Assembly: GCA_014871385.1 (NCBI GenBank)
Contig: CM026423.1
Span: forward strand, 19,023,690 to 19,087,689
Reading direction: 5' to 3'
Length of the DNA: 64,000 bases
Source: Ceratodon purpureus
Lineage: Eukaryota; Streptophyta; Bryopsida; Pseudoditrichales; Ditrichaceae
Shown: in pieces, positions 22,430 to 34,069 of the stretch
Numbering within the stretch: position 1 is the first letter of the stretch
Layout of the letters: the number at the start of each line of letters is the position of its first letter
The notes under the pieces: model-generated
What the model saw: only the letters and a program-made list of their open reading frames with translations
Told to the model about the DNA's origin: nothing
Databases searched by the model: none
Position numbers and translations under genes: made by a program

Positions 22430-23170
22430 GAAAAAGAGGTAAAAAAAATCAGACATAACGTGGATTATATACATTATACCAAAAAACCTATCACTCGCAA
22501 TCTTCCTCCATTCCACAAGTCTTTACCTCCTCTTGCACTACCCGTTCAAAAACTTCCAAAGACACTCACATCCTACATCACAGACATAGCTGCAACACAA
22601 AAACCTAATTCAATTACATGCAATTGTGCATGTTAGCCAGCCCTTCCAGCAATGTAGACTCGTGATAGTATATTCAACATTCAAACACAACTCAAAAACC
22701 ACGAACATGCTAATTCCATCCCACACTACACACATTGCCAGCCCTACCCTCAACTTCGCTCATGCAACTCCCCTTACTCTCACCACTACACAACACACAA
22801 AACCACCATCCCCAGAATCCCTATCTCTCCACCAGCTGAAAAAAAAACACAAACTAACCTCCATACATCCTAAAATCAAAAACACAAAACACAAAAACCT
22901 GCATTCTCTTACCTCCCCCCTCCAACCATATCCAAAACTCACCACACCTCCACACAAACACCCCAAATTCCAAAACAAAAACCTCACACCCAAGACACTC
23001 ACCCAATTCCATGAATCCACCCCAAAAACCTCCCAAACCAGCTAACCTTTCCCTCTTCTCCAACTCTCAACAAAACACCAAATCACTGAATCCCAAACTA
23101 TTTTAACCCATTCCAAACCATTCCAACCATTTCAAAACATTCCAAACCCACCAACAATAACATGCCCTAC
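22430..23170. repeat. A/C-rich low-complexity tract upstream of the GH30 gene
   Basis: The plus strand is almost free of G for about 700 bases, with CAAAAACC, CCACACCTC and a short CATTCCAAACC repeat at 23105-23150. Open frames on both strands arise from this composition only. It lies just above the GH30 start and may include its promoter and leader. Confidence 0.6.
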
Positions 23171-23199
23171 CTGGCAAACACACCTCACTTGACATACAT

Positions 23200-24424
23200 C
23201 AACATGGCACAGAGCTTACCACACAGGATCTATCTTCCACCGAAATGCTAACAATTCACGTTCCTTGAGGCCTATACAATTGAACTAAAATTGAACTCTG
23301 CCACCATAAAACTGTCTCATTTGAGCTTCCAAGCTTATCATACTTGTGTCCATTGCTCGTGACATTGTCTTCCCTTCGGAGTGACACATGGCAGTGTCAC
23401 TGTTATAAAGTAGGTGACACTTTTACGCCACGTGGACGGTGAGTTGGATTCTGTTCCTTAGTGTGAATGGAGCTATTTTACGGATGAAGAACGTGGATGC
23501 GGTTCATTCATGTGGGTCGGTGTTCATCCGAGTTCAGTGTCGGTAGGAAGGTGAAGGTGTGGATTTTCTCTAGAAAATGGGGGTTTTTTGTGGCGTTTTT
23601 GGGGAGCATTGATCACAGAGAGGAGTGATTCTTCTGCAGTTTTTGTTTAGGGTTTGCTGGAGTGCCGGAGGGGAGCCTCCTGTGTGGTGATACTGAGCAT
23701 ATTTGAGAGCATTCTGAGCATCTGGGCCTTGACAGAATGGGAGGTGATCAGAGTGGAGGTTGATTCCGGTGGCCGAGGTATGTGTTCATGATTTCTCTTC
23801 ATTTTTCTGCTTCTTTGACGTTGTCTTCAGTTTGGGTACACTCTCTGTCTTTCGTAGCATGGTATCAAGAGCTGAAATTGTCGGTTTAATGTCGGTGTTA
23901 GGGTTATTTCGACAGTATTTTTTTCGGATCTGAGTTTATTTCATGTGGATTTGGGGATGCTGTTTGAATTCTGAATTCTTTTATGTGAAAGAGGTAGTGG
24001 ATCCCTTCAAGCAGCATCCTCAGATCCATGCTGAGTTTCTGTGTTTTCTAGATGTATTTGCAAGTTTCAGTTTGAGAGGTGGTCGGTAGTTGAAGCTGAT
24101 TGATGTTCATTTTTCTTGGATTGCAGGTAAACATGTGTTTACTTCGGCGGCACAACGAGGACAATTTTTGAATTATTTTCTCTAATCTTCAACCTGTTCT
24201 GCTCTTGGATATATGTCATTTTGTTGTACCGGCTTTGGCTATGGCCTAGGGTATTCGGCCCAGGTGAAGACTGACATGATTAGTCAGGTGCATTAGTTTA
24301 GAAGCTTGCACTTGTCAGCTTAGTTGCTTCTTTGATTAGAATGTTTTGATGCGACCATGTTTGTGGGAGCTGTCGACCCTTGGTTCACATAAACCAGAGT
24401 TGGTCATAAAGGATTGTTGATAAG
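23200..24424 (+). promoter_or_regulatory. 5' region of the TIR-NBS-LRR gene
   Basis: No protein gene is seen. A CACGTG G-box lies in GCCACGTGGACGG (about 23428). A possible 5' UTR intron runs from GAG|GTATGTG (about 23778) to TTGCAG (about 24126), which would place the transcription start near 23.5 kb. This is an inference from splice-like words only. Confidence 0.35.
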
Positions 24425-27400
24425 ATGGAGGACAACGACCCACGTCTGTCGAGATTGGGTCGGCGAGATGTAATCGCCAGAGAGGAGACGGAGGCTGGGC
24501 CATCGATGACCATGGAAGAGTCATTTGCCAACCTAAGGTGCGTGTTGTGCCATATTTTTAGCTTTGGTTGTATCTAGAATAATTCCACAGTATTTGTGTG
24601 AATTCGTTTACAACTGTGAACGATTGAATTAGTTGTTTCTAGTAAACGCAAGGGAAGCCTGACTAACATATTTAAGATTTTCAACCTGTAACTTGCGTTT
24701 GGTCGGACGAGACTAGGGTTTTATGGAGATTAGGGTTTTTGAAATTCGATGTGAGACTCCGACATAACTCGTGCAGGGATTTCGTGTTCCCTGAATCGCT
24801 GTGGTGGAATGCATAGATACGAGCTAATGCCAGTTTGCTACCTTTGGTTCGTTTGTGACTAGGTTGGAACGCACAGAACAAAAGCATAGCATATTTTTAA
24901 GCCACAGTGGCGCTCAAAAAGCATTTGTGCGTCGTCTCCGAGATGCTTTAGTACGGAACGCCTATCGCCCATTTTTTGATGAGGATCCCGACAGTTTGCC
25001 AAGAGGTGAACCATTTGTGCAGCATCTGAAAGACGCTGCTCGGCTAGCAGATGTGGCGATTGTTGTTCTGAGTGACGAATTTCTGAGCAGCAAATGGCCT
25101 ATGGTAGAATTGGCCATCTTTATAGAAGAGCAGATGAGGCGGAAAAGTGACCTTGGGTGCAGGCAGTTGAACATATTCCCCCTGTTCATGGGATTATCAG
25201 TTGAGGAGTTCCGAAATCGAGAAAGTCGACTTGGGTGGCTCAACAAGTGGCATGAATTGGCAGCCACAGATACCAGGATCAATGCATCGTTATGGGAAGA
25301 GGCTCTTGGAGTGCTTGGCGGCATAAGCGGCATCAAGTACAGCGATTTCACAACTGAGGAACAATACATCAACTGTATTGTGTCAGCAATTTTCAAGCTG
25401 GTTCCTCCAGATCTTAGGTGGGAAGATACACACGTGAAAGGGAAGTTGAAGCTCCATCAGGTACTCATAAGGCTTTCTATGTCAAGCATGTAATTGTCAG
25501 ACTTTATAGCTTTCGGTTATTAAGTTTGGAACCTGTAATCTGGCTGCGGATACTCATGTGTCCATTTTCTCAGAGAAGTAAGGCATGAACGTCTCGTCTT
25601 TGTCTTAGTCATCAGTGGAACTTGTTCTGTGTTAGATATTACTAGCAGTAGAGGTAGATGTGATAGCTGGGATTGTGAACATAGATAAGTGAGTCACAAG
25701 CAACGAATGTGGCATTTTCAAGTTGTGCACATTTAATAGTATGTAGACTTTTCATTGTTTCTTTTTCATTGTGGCTAAACCTTCAAGAGATGATGTCCTT
25801 GATTTCCGTTTTTTACATTTATGTGAATCTAATGTCTTTTCATTGTTTTTGCCAGGCTGTTGCAAACATGTTTGCCAAAGCACCCCTAAGAACAAGATTA
25901 ATTAATGTCCGTACCATTGGCTTGTATGGTATGGGCGGTATTGGAAAAACAACAATGTGCAAGTCACTTTGCAATGATTATTTTGCGGAATTCAATGGCA
26001 AAGTTTGGCATGTAGAGTTGGGGAAGAAAAGCGTTAAGAAGATCCAGAAAGATGTTTTACGTAATTTAGTTGGCATAAGCGAAACTTTGTTCAACCAGAC
26101 TGTGAAATGTCAGGACCAGGTGAAATTATTCTCTATCCTCGTATGGCAATGACAAAACTTGGTTACATTGAATTCTAATTACTTTGAATTCCAAAACTTG
26201 GTTACTTCACATAATTTGATGTTATGTGAGTAACTGGAGTTTGCAATAAGATGAAGAAATGAGAACTAAAACTTGAGTTAGTTAGCATGAGACTAATATT
26301 CTAAGACATGAAATTTATCGTTAAGCTCTCTTTCATTTGAAGTAATTGATACCAGGTACGGAGCAAACTTTACCAATTTTATTAAACAATACTACATTTG
26401 TGTGTGCAGTGGCGGAGTCTATTGCGGAAAAAGATTGAGTACAAAGTGTTCTTTGCCATAGACAATGTTTCGAATGAAGACATCTGCAAGGAGCAAGCTC
26501 AAGCTCTCCTTGGACTGGGATTCCATCCAAGCAGCCTTGTAGTTGTAACGTCTCGTAGTCGTGAGGCTCTAGAATGGCTGGGGATTCACAAAGAGTGTTG
26601 TTTTGAGATGCCCGAGTTGGACAAAGGTGATGCCACAGCAGTTCTGCTCCAGGCAGTGGCTCTTGGATATGATAAAGGAAGCATGACGGAGAGTCAATGC
26701 GTCGCTGTTGATAAGGTTGTGGAGCGTTGCTTCCTCACAAAGGGTCCCATCTCTAGTACAGGTTCTGAAAAACAGTATGTTCCATTAGCACTGGAGGTGC
26801 TAGGCAGGCAGCTTCGTCTTCCTTTGGCTGGTAGTTTAGTGAAGCTTAGAAAGTGGGTCGACAGGTTCGACTTGAAGCGGTCTGATCAGAGTGAGCATCC
26901 GATATTTTCTGTTCTCCGGCTGAGCTACGACAAGTTGCCTAGTGACAAACACAGGAACATCTTCCTCGATTTGGCTCTTTGTGCCCCCAGGCAACAGGAC
27001 AACACTTCAGCCAGTATTAACGAGATATGCAAGTGGCTGAGTATGGTTTATCGTATCGACAGTGATAATGTTCTTGAATTTGGAAGTATTTCTGGCTGAG
27101 ATGATTATTCTTGACGCTGCATCTAGAGCTGTTTATCTGAGTTTTGTAAGTGTCACTGGTAGAGTAGACCAGAATTTGACGAATTCTATGATTTCTAAGT
27201 GTGGATGTGTAGATGTGTGCGTAGAGGAGGAAATCTGCAGGTATGTTGGAATGACAGGTGGTTTGTTAAAAATGATGCAGTTGGAGAGTCTTTGTAGGGA
27301 TGGGCTTGTCGAAAGATGGGAATGTCTGGCATCCCCTTTTGGCATGCATGAGTTGTACTCTGAGTTTGCGAAGGCAGAGGCATCTAAAGAAGAAAACTCT

Positions 27401-30040
27401 GACAAGCAATTCTATCTTTATTATGAAGATGGACTTGATGTACCAGCGATAATGCAAATGCCTCCACTCCACAATTATTGGCCTGTGAGGAGGGTTCATT
27501 TATACAATGGTGGGTTCAGTGAGCTTTCTAGTGAAGAACTTCAGTACATGGTGAACGTCGAAGTTTTGAAGTTGGAATTCTGCTTTGAGTTGATGTCACT
27601 CGATCTGCGATGCTTGAAGCGCCTTCGAAGCTTGGAGTTGAGGGGATGCTTTGACCTTTTTATGGTAAAGGGTCTGAAGGACTTGAAGCATCTGAAGTTC
27701 TTCCGGTGGAACACGTGCACACTCTCCTGTGGGGTGGCAGTTAATGGAAGTTTTCCGCAGACATTGGAAATTTTAGAGATATGTGGTTCGAAACAGTCAG
27801 AAGTACCAGCTATTGGCTCTTTGGAAGAATGTGAGGAACTCCAAGAACTGACATTGAGTCATCATCCACTGTTGGCAGCCGTTCCCGACATGCGTAATCT
27901 CCGTAATTTGTTGAAGGCGGACTTTCAAGGCTGTTGCAGCATTGAAGATCTGCAAGGTTTTGAAGGTCTGATTCACATAAAACATCTGAATTTGCAGAAT
28001 TGCAAGAAACTACGCCATTGCTTTTTCTTGGAGACGATGGTGAACATTGAAGTGGTCAACTTGGAAGGATGCAAAAAAATGCAACTACCAGAAGTGTGGG
28101 ATCTGACTGTGCTCATCAGGTTGCGCTCTATCAACATAGGAGGTTTGCTTGTGTTGCGAGAACTAGGTATGTGGTTCTAAACTGATGACTCGGTTGTCTT
28201 CTCTTGTAGTTATGGTGTTTTGGTTAGTGATGCTTGAATATAGTTATGGCTAGCAGTGTGAATTTGGGAAGTTTCTTTGATATACATCTTGAGTCAGTGA
28301 CGAGTGCGTCATTCAAATGCAAATTTTCTCCAAAGTGAGATTGCTGCTGCGTGCTACTGATTAGAGTCAAAATCGGTTGATCCCATTGTGTTCTGTTATG
28401 TGATAGTGTTTAATAGCCCTCAACTTGAGCAACTCGGGGTCATAGGATGCAAGAATTTGAGGAGGGTGGTGTTAAATGAGGATTTTTGGATATGCTTGAA
28501 CCAGTTAAATAAGGATTATGCTGGAACAACTCGGGAGTGGACTTTTGATTTTCGGAGCTTTGTAGGAGGCTGGAACTCGTTTGCGAGCTACAAAACTCTT
28601 GACGGATCATTGACATGCTCAACTCTTGACTTATCCAAGAGCTTGGGTAACATTGGATCATTGCGGAAACCACGTTTTAACGGCTGCGACTGGACTTTAA
28701 CAGAACTTGAAAATCCGCTCGTTCTCAACGAAGTAGACCTGTCAGGTTGCCGCAAGTTAGAAGACTTGGGAGACCTAAGTCCATTGATGGCATTGGAAAA
28801 ATTATATCTTTTGGACTGTGCAGAATTGTCAAGCTTGAGAAATCTCACTAGTCCAAGCTTGGAACTATTGAACTTATCAGGATGCCGCAAGTTAGAGGAC
28901 TTGGGTGACCTAAGTCCATTGACGGCTTTGCAAGAACTGCGGCTTCCGGGTTGTGCATCATTGTCAAGGTTGCGGAATCTCACCAGTCGTAACTTGAGAA
29001 TATTGGACTTATCAGGATGCGGCAAGTTAAAGGACTTGGGTGACCTAAATCCATTGACGTCATTGGAAATACTGCGGCTTTGGGATTGTGGATCACTGTC
29101 AAGCTTGCGAAATCTCAGCAGTCCTAACTTGGAAATCTTGGAAGTGTCAAGATGCGACAAGTTAGAGGACTTGGGTGACCTAAGTCCATTGATAGCTTTG
29201 CAACAACTATGGCTTTGGAAGTGTGGATCACTACTAAGCTTGGAAAATCTTGCGAGTCCTAACTTGAAAATATTGTATTTATCAGAATGCGGCAAGTTAG
29301 AGGACTTAGGTGACCTGAATCCATTGACGGCTTTGCAAGAGTTGAGGCTTCCGGATTTTGCATTATTATTAAGCTTAGAGATTCTCGCCAGTCCTAACTT
29401 GGAAATATTGGACTTGTCAGGATGTGACAAGTTAGAGGACTTGGGTGACCTAAGTCCATTGACAGCTTTGCAAGAACTGCACCTTACGGGCTGCGCATCA
29501 TTATCAAGCTTGCGAAATCTCGCTAGTTCTCACTTGAGAATATTGGACTTGTCAGGATGTGACAAGTTAGAGGACTTTGGTGACTTGAGTTCATTGACGG
29601 CTTTGCAAGAAATGCGGCTTACGGGTTATGCATCATTATCAAGCTTGCGAAATCTTGCCAGTCCTCACTTGAAAATATTGAACTTGTCAGGATGTGAAAA
29701 GTTAGAGGACTTGGGTGACTTGAATTCATTGACGGCTTTGCAAGAAATGCGGCTTACAGGTTGTGCATCGTTATCAAGCTTGCGAAATCTTGCGAGTCGT
29801 CACTTGAAAATATTGTATTTATCAGGATGCGGCAAGTTAGAAGACTTAGGTGACCTAAGTCCATTGGCATCTTTGCTAGAACTGCGGCTTCCAGGTTGTG
29901 GATCATTGTCGAGATTGCAAAATCTCGCGAGTCCTGGCTTGAGAGTATTGGAGATAACAGGATGTGACAAGTTACAGGACTTGGGAGTTATAACTCGGGA
30001 GTTCGTGTGTCGGGAGTTCGTGTGTCGCCTCATATTGTAA
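24425..30040 (+). CDS. TIR-NBS-LRR immune receptor
   Basis: Exons 24425-24537, 24863-25460, 25856-26119, 26410 to about 27040, about 27241-28166 and 28407-30040 give roughly 1,390 aa. The order is TIR (FLSHSG about 49-54, then SKWPMVEL with the conserved Glu), NB-ARC and LRRs. In the NB-ARC, the P-loop GMGGIGKTT is at 262-270, kinase-2-like VFFAIDNV and the TSR box follow, then VPLALEVLG and FLDLALCA. Such receptors sense pathogen effectors, and the TIR cleaves NAD after oligomerisation. Two oddities: the frame changes between 27041 and 27241 without a convincing splice pair, and the MHD motif reads MHE (GMHELYSEFAK). The LRR end carries a 45-residue tandem array. The last exon joins through GTATGT (28167) to TGATAG (28406). 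Confidence 0.87.
28716..30000 (+). repeat. 135-bp tandem repeat encoding paired LRRs
   Basis: The phrase (G/A)CAAGTTAGAGGACTTGGG recurs at 28751, 28886, 29021, 29156, 29291, 29426, 29561, 29696, 29831 and 29966 (near-identical at each), always exactly 135 bp apart. So about nine and a half units follow each other without a single indel. Each unit encodes 45 residues made of two short LRRs, one LDLSGCxKLEDLGDL and one LxALQELxLxGCxSLSxLRNL. Units differ mainly by scattered substitutions at the exposed positions. The array ends with a 15-bp tandem duplication (CGGGAGTTCGTGTGT, 29996-30025) just before the stop. Confidence 0.95.
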
Positions 30041-30109
30041 ACAGTTCAATAGTTGATTGACTTAGATCTCCCAAGATTGTCAATCTTAGTAATTGGAGTC
30101 TCGAATTTC

Positions 30110-31230
30110 TGGACTTATTATCAGTTGAGGAGTCCCGAAATCGAGAAAGTCGACTTGGGTGGCTCAACAAGTGGCATGAATTGGCAGCCACAGATACTAG
30201 GATCGATGCATCGAAGTGGGAAGAGGCTCTTAGAGTGCTTGGCGGCATAAACGGGGTTAAGTACAGCGATTTCAGAACTGAGGAACAACACATCAATTGT
30301 ATTGCGTCAGCAATTTTCAAGCTGGACCCTCCAGATCTTAGGTGGGATGATACACACGTGAAAGGGAAGTTGAAGTTGCATCAGGTACTCTCAAAACTTT
30401 CTTTGTCAAGCATGTAAGTGTCAGGCTTTGTAAGTTTTTGTTATTAAACTTGAAACCTGAAGGTCTCGCTGCAGATATTCATTTGTCCATTTCCTTAGAG
30501 AAATATGACATGAATGTCTTGTCTTTGTCTTGGTCATCAGGGAAACTTGTTCTGTGTTAGATATTACTTGCAGTACAGGTGAACGTGTTGGTTGGGATTT
30601 TGAACATAGATAATGAATCACAAGCAAATTTGGGATTGTCAAGTTGTGCTCATTTGATAGTATTCAATGTCATTGGAAAGAATGTGCAGAACTCCTAGAA
30701 TTGACATTGAGTCATCATCCATTGTTGGCAGCCGTTCCCGACATGCGTAATCTCCCTAATTTGGTGGAGGTGGACTTTCGAGGCTGTTGCAGCATTGGAG
30801 ATCTGCCAGGTTTTGAAGCTCTGATTCACATCAAACATCTGAATTGAAAGAATTGAAAGAAACTACGCCTTTGCTTTTTCTTGAAGTCGAAGGTGAACAT
30901 TGAGACGGTCAACTTGGAAGGGTGTTATAGCATGCAACTACCAGTAGTGTGGGATCTGACCGAGCTCATCAGGTTGCGCTTCATCAACATAGAATGTTTG
31001 CTTGTGGTGCGAGAACTATGTGTGTGGTTCTAATTGATGACTCGGTTGTCTTCTCTTGGAGCTATGGTGATTTGATTTGTGATGCTTGGATACAGTAATG
31101 GCTCAGAATACAGAATTGTTGACATGCTCTGCTCTTGACTTATCTTACCTGTTGGATAATAGTGGATCAGTGCGGAAACCACGTCTCAATGGGCTGGACT
31201 GGTCGTTAACAGACTTTTAAAGTGTAATTT
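30110..31230 (+). pseudogene. Collapsed partial copy of the TIR-NBS-LRR gene
   Basis: Bases 30118-30655 copy 25194-25730 (end of the TIR exon plus its intron) with few differences. At about 30660 the match jumps to 27815, in the LRR exon, and continues to 28240. At about 31103 it jumps again, to 28600-28715, the part just before the tandem array, and ends. So the NB-ARC, the first LRR segment and the whole array are missing. In-frame stops (for example at 30845) break what remains. It is a tandem duplicate that has undergone internal deletions, not an exon of the gene upstream. Confidence 0.9.
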
Positions 31231-31234
31231 TGTT

Positions 31235-32246
31235 GTATTTTTCTTATATGATTGGACCTGAACAGACTTCATTGTCTTTACAATTGACTGTACGATTTGT
31301 AATTTTAAGCATTTTTGAACCCATGTTGAAATTCCCTTCTGTACCGTATTAATGAACTGGTCTGGACAATGACGTCTCTTCTCTGGTGGATACGTCCGGC
31401 AGTTTTTTATGATTTATTACTAAATAACAGTGCCATCATCCATGCATAAGGATGGTCTGCACATCCTGCCAGCAGGAGTAGAGAGCCTTCTGGGTTTACA
31501 TGGCTTTTGACTTTTAACATGCGAATTCAGGAGCCCGACTTAGAAGTAGGCCCCCTGTATTGCTGGAAGGATGTGTGTACCAGCTCATAGTGGAACTGGT
31601 CACTCCCCCAAACCTAAGTGACGCTACACAAATTTCGGATGTTTATTGGAAGGTTTTACATTTTCGATCCAGCGTTGTTTTGCGGTTACTGCACCTACAG
31701 GACGATAACCGTTTTAGGTCTTCCTACTTTACTATAATGACTTATTACAAAAGTTGTGACTATGATATATCTGCAATCAAGTGACAATCCAACAACGTTG
31801 CAAATTGCAGTGGAGTAAGTCGAGCCTAATCTTGATAATGTTTAGGTTTACATCACATCATTTCGCCTTGGCCTTCATCCAATTCATGCATTCCCATCTT
31901 CAGGTCTGACTCTAACACGACACATGAGCTAAACATTGCTTGGATGATAACAAATCTCTATTTCAAACACTTCCCCAATCTAGAATACCTTCTTACTACC
32001 AGTCTTCAAACCCATCTTCATCTATCTCTTCCCTATCGGAAATCATCCTCATCAAATCATCAACCTGCGGGAGACGAAGTGAAACGTATTCAGCTCAGCT
32101 GTGATTGACAATTTGACAACTCTGCAATGGCGTGCAAAAGTCATCACAAGAAGAGCACTGGCGACTATTGATTTAATTTTCTAGACATAATCATCGGAAG
32201 ACTGGAGGCTCAAGAAATTATAATTCAGTGGATGCAACGAACTCTC
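31235..32246. other. Intergenic, no supported gene
   Basis: The downstream flank of the receptor copy meets the 3' flank of the methyltransferase gene. A 74-codon open frame at 31560-31784 has no recognisable domain. Confidence 0.5.
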
Positions 32247-34057
32247 TCACAAGAACTGTAACGTGGAAACACAAAGAGGAGAAGACTGAAGCTTCAACTT
32301 CTCCTGAAACCGGAAATTTAAGAAAACTATGTCTTCTATCGAACACAGCGCCATGTGAATCCAAGTAAAATACTGAAGTTGTCCACAAAAGCTTGCCTGG
32401 TGATCAGAGAGCCTCAGCTGCTTCGCAACAAACAGCAATTCCACTCCTAAATCTTGGTCATTCATCTCAGTCAGAGGCCTGTTTTTTGAACATGCACTCG
32501 ATGAAATCTCCTTGTGAAGCACCAAGCTTACATGAAATCCATTACTTCCAAATACCCTAGATAACTCTGCACTAATGTCCTGAAGCAACTCACAGACATT
32601 AGGTTTCAGTATCCACCCACACAAAATGCAATTTCCAACCATAGGCAACATTCCCCCAAACTCCAAAGACAAGTTTCCCATAAGAATCATGAAAGGAAGC
32701 TCAAAATACCTGTGGATTGTCACTAATGGCACTACACCGCAGCTCCCCAAGAAAGACCGAGTCCTTCATAGCTAAAGTACTTACACATCTAAGAATGACT
32801 TTCAAGCCCTCTGCTGTTAAAGTTTGCAGGCCCTGCACACACAGGATTCTCTTAAGACATTGCTCCACAATGCAAACTCTACACACGGAAGAATGCAATC
32901 ACATCGGAATATCACTACAAATGAAGAAGCTCCAACGAAACTCACAAGATTGCTCTAACGCAGTCCAACCCTGACCTGCATTGCCCAGATACTAGGACGA
33001 GTGCCATGATAACCCACGCTCACGAGATTCCTCTCCCAGGACTCATCTGTCCAATCTCCATCCTCAGAAAGCTCCACCGAAACATGCCTCAACATACACC
33101 CTCTCCGTATCCTCGCCCCCACAGCTGCCATTCCACACATCATCATGAGCAGCAGCTCCCTTCCCAATTTCTCACCCCAGAATCTAAACTACACCTCTCT
33201 ACACCTTAACATTCCCCCTTCGCGCAATTCACCTTAACATCTACGATAAGAAACAGCAGCACAGCACAAACACATTAATCAGCTTGTTCATTGCCTCAAA
33301 AATACTGCTCCGTTTACCTTAAGGATAAGGTACAGTCTCTGCAGACGTCTACCTTCCAGTCTCTCAACTGCAACATTATGCGTAGCGCTCGGGGAGACGT
33401 CGAACACAGTCGTTGCAGAAGGCCAGGGCAACCGGTACGGCCTCGTGTCCATCCCATCCGTCAACAACACCACCTGCAAGCGCACAAACACACAAACACA
33501 CAACACAAAACCCCACATCCAGAGCTACAATTCAGCACACATTCAACAAAATCAAATCCTCTCCAATTAAACGAATCCACACACCATCGAAGCCGAAAAA
33601 GATGAAACTCACCTGCCGCAACGGAGCATCGCCGCCGCTCGCCACAGCCTCCATCAACTCCTCGTCGATAAACCTCGTCGCCAGCTCATAATACCCGACA
33701 CCATCTCCCCCCGCGTCCACCACCGGCTGCTCAACATCCGCAAGACAGGCAGCGTAGGGGTCGTGGAAGAGCGGCTCTGCAATGAAACGCCAGTTCAAAA
33801 ACGGATTCCAACACCGCAACCGAGAGAAAAACTTGATGGAAATGCGGGAGCAACAACTCACCTTCTCGAGAGCTCTCGATTGCGCGCCGGCCCGCGCGCT
33901 CTTGCGCTGCCGTGAGCAGGTTCACGGGCGCCTGATCCGCAGGTCCGCATCGTGGCGAGGCGAAGCGGCGCCGGGTGTGGGAGGATGTCGGAGTCCGTGG
34001 CAGGCACGTGATGGCACGGTGGGGCAGCGACTTGGTGAGGAAGCTCGCGCTCGCCAT
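32247..34057 (-). CDS. LCMT-type SAM-dependent methyltransferase
   Basis: Six exons: 34057-33862, 33776-33613, 33473-33353, 33100-32976, 32832-32710 and 32579-32247. All are in phase, giving 353 aa. The N-terminus is rich in Ala, Ser, Arg and Pro with few acids, like a plastid transit peptide. The body has the leucine carboxyl methyltransferase/PPM1 pattern: FHDPYAACL, ATRFIDEEL, the SAM site VVLLTDGMDTRPYRLPW (about 121-137), VFDV, then RPSIWAMQGLQTL. Plant members of this bacterial-like branch have unknown small-molecule or protein substrates. For the last intron I chose the acceptor CTTCAG at 32580, giving about 130 bp. An alternative acceptor at 32661 keeps frame but leaves a 49-base intron. 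Confidence 0.82.
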
Positions 34058-34069
34058 AGCTGTCGGATT

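Noticed and set aside
22626..23045. Thr/Pro/His/Lys-rich frame of 139 codons
   Set aside because: Produced by the A/C-only composition of this tract; both strands are open.
28588..29430. 280-codon antisense open frame over the receptor LRRs
   Set aside because: It is a shadow of the 135-bp repeat. The sense frame has the LRR pattern and the antisense has no known domain.
28716..30000. Regular 135-bp spacing resembling a CRISPR-like array
   Set aside because: The whole unit repeats with no unique spacers, and it codes for LRRs in a plant gene.
32661..32709. 49-base last intron in the methyltransferase gene
   Set aside because: It keeps frame, but it is shorter than every other intron here. 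The CTTCAG acceptor at 32580 gives a normal length and also keeps frame.
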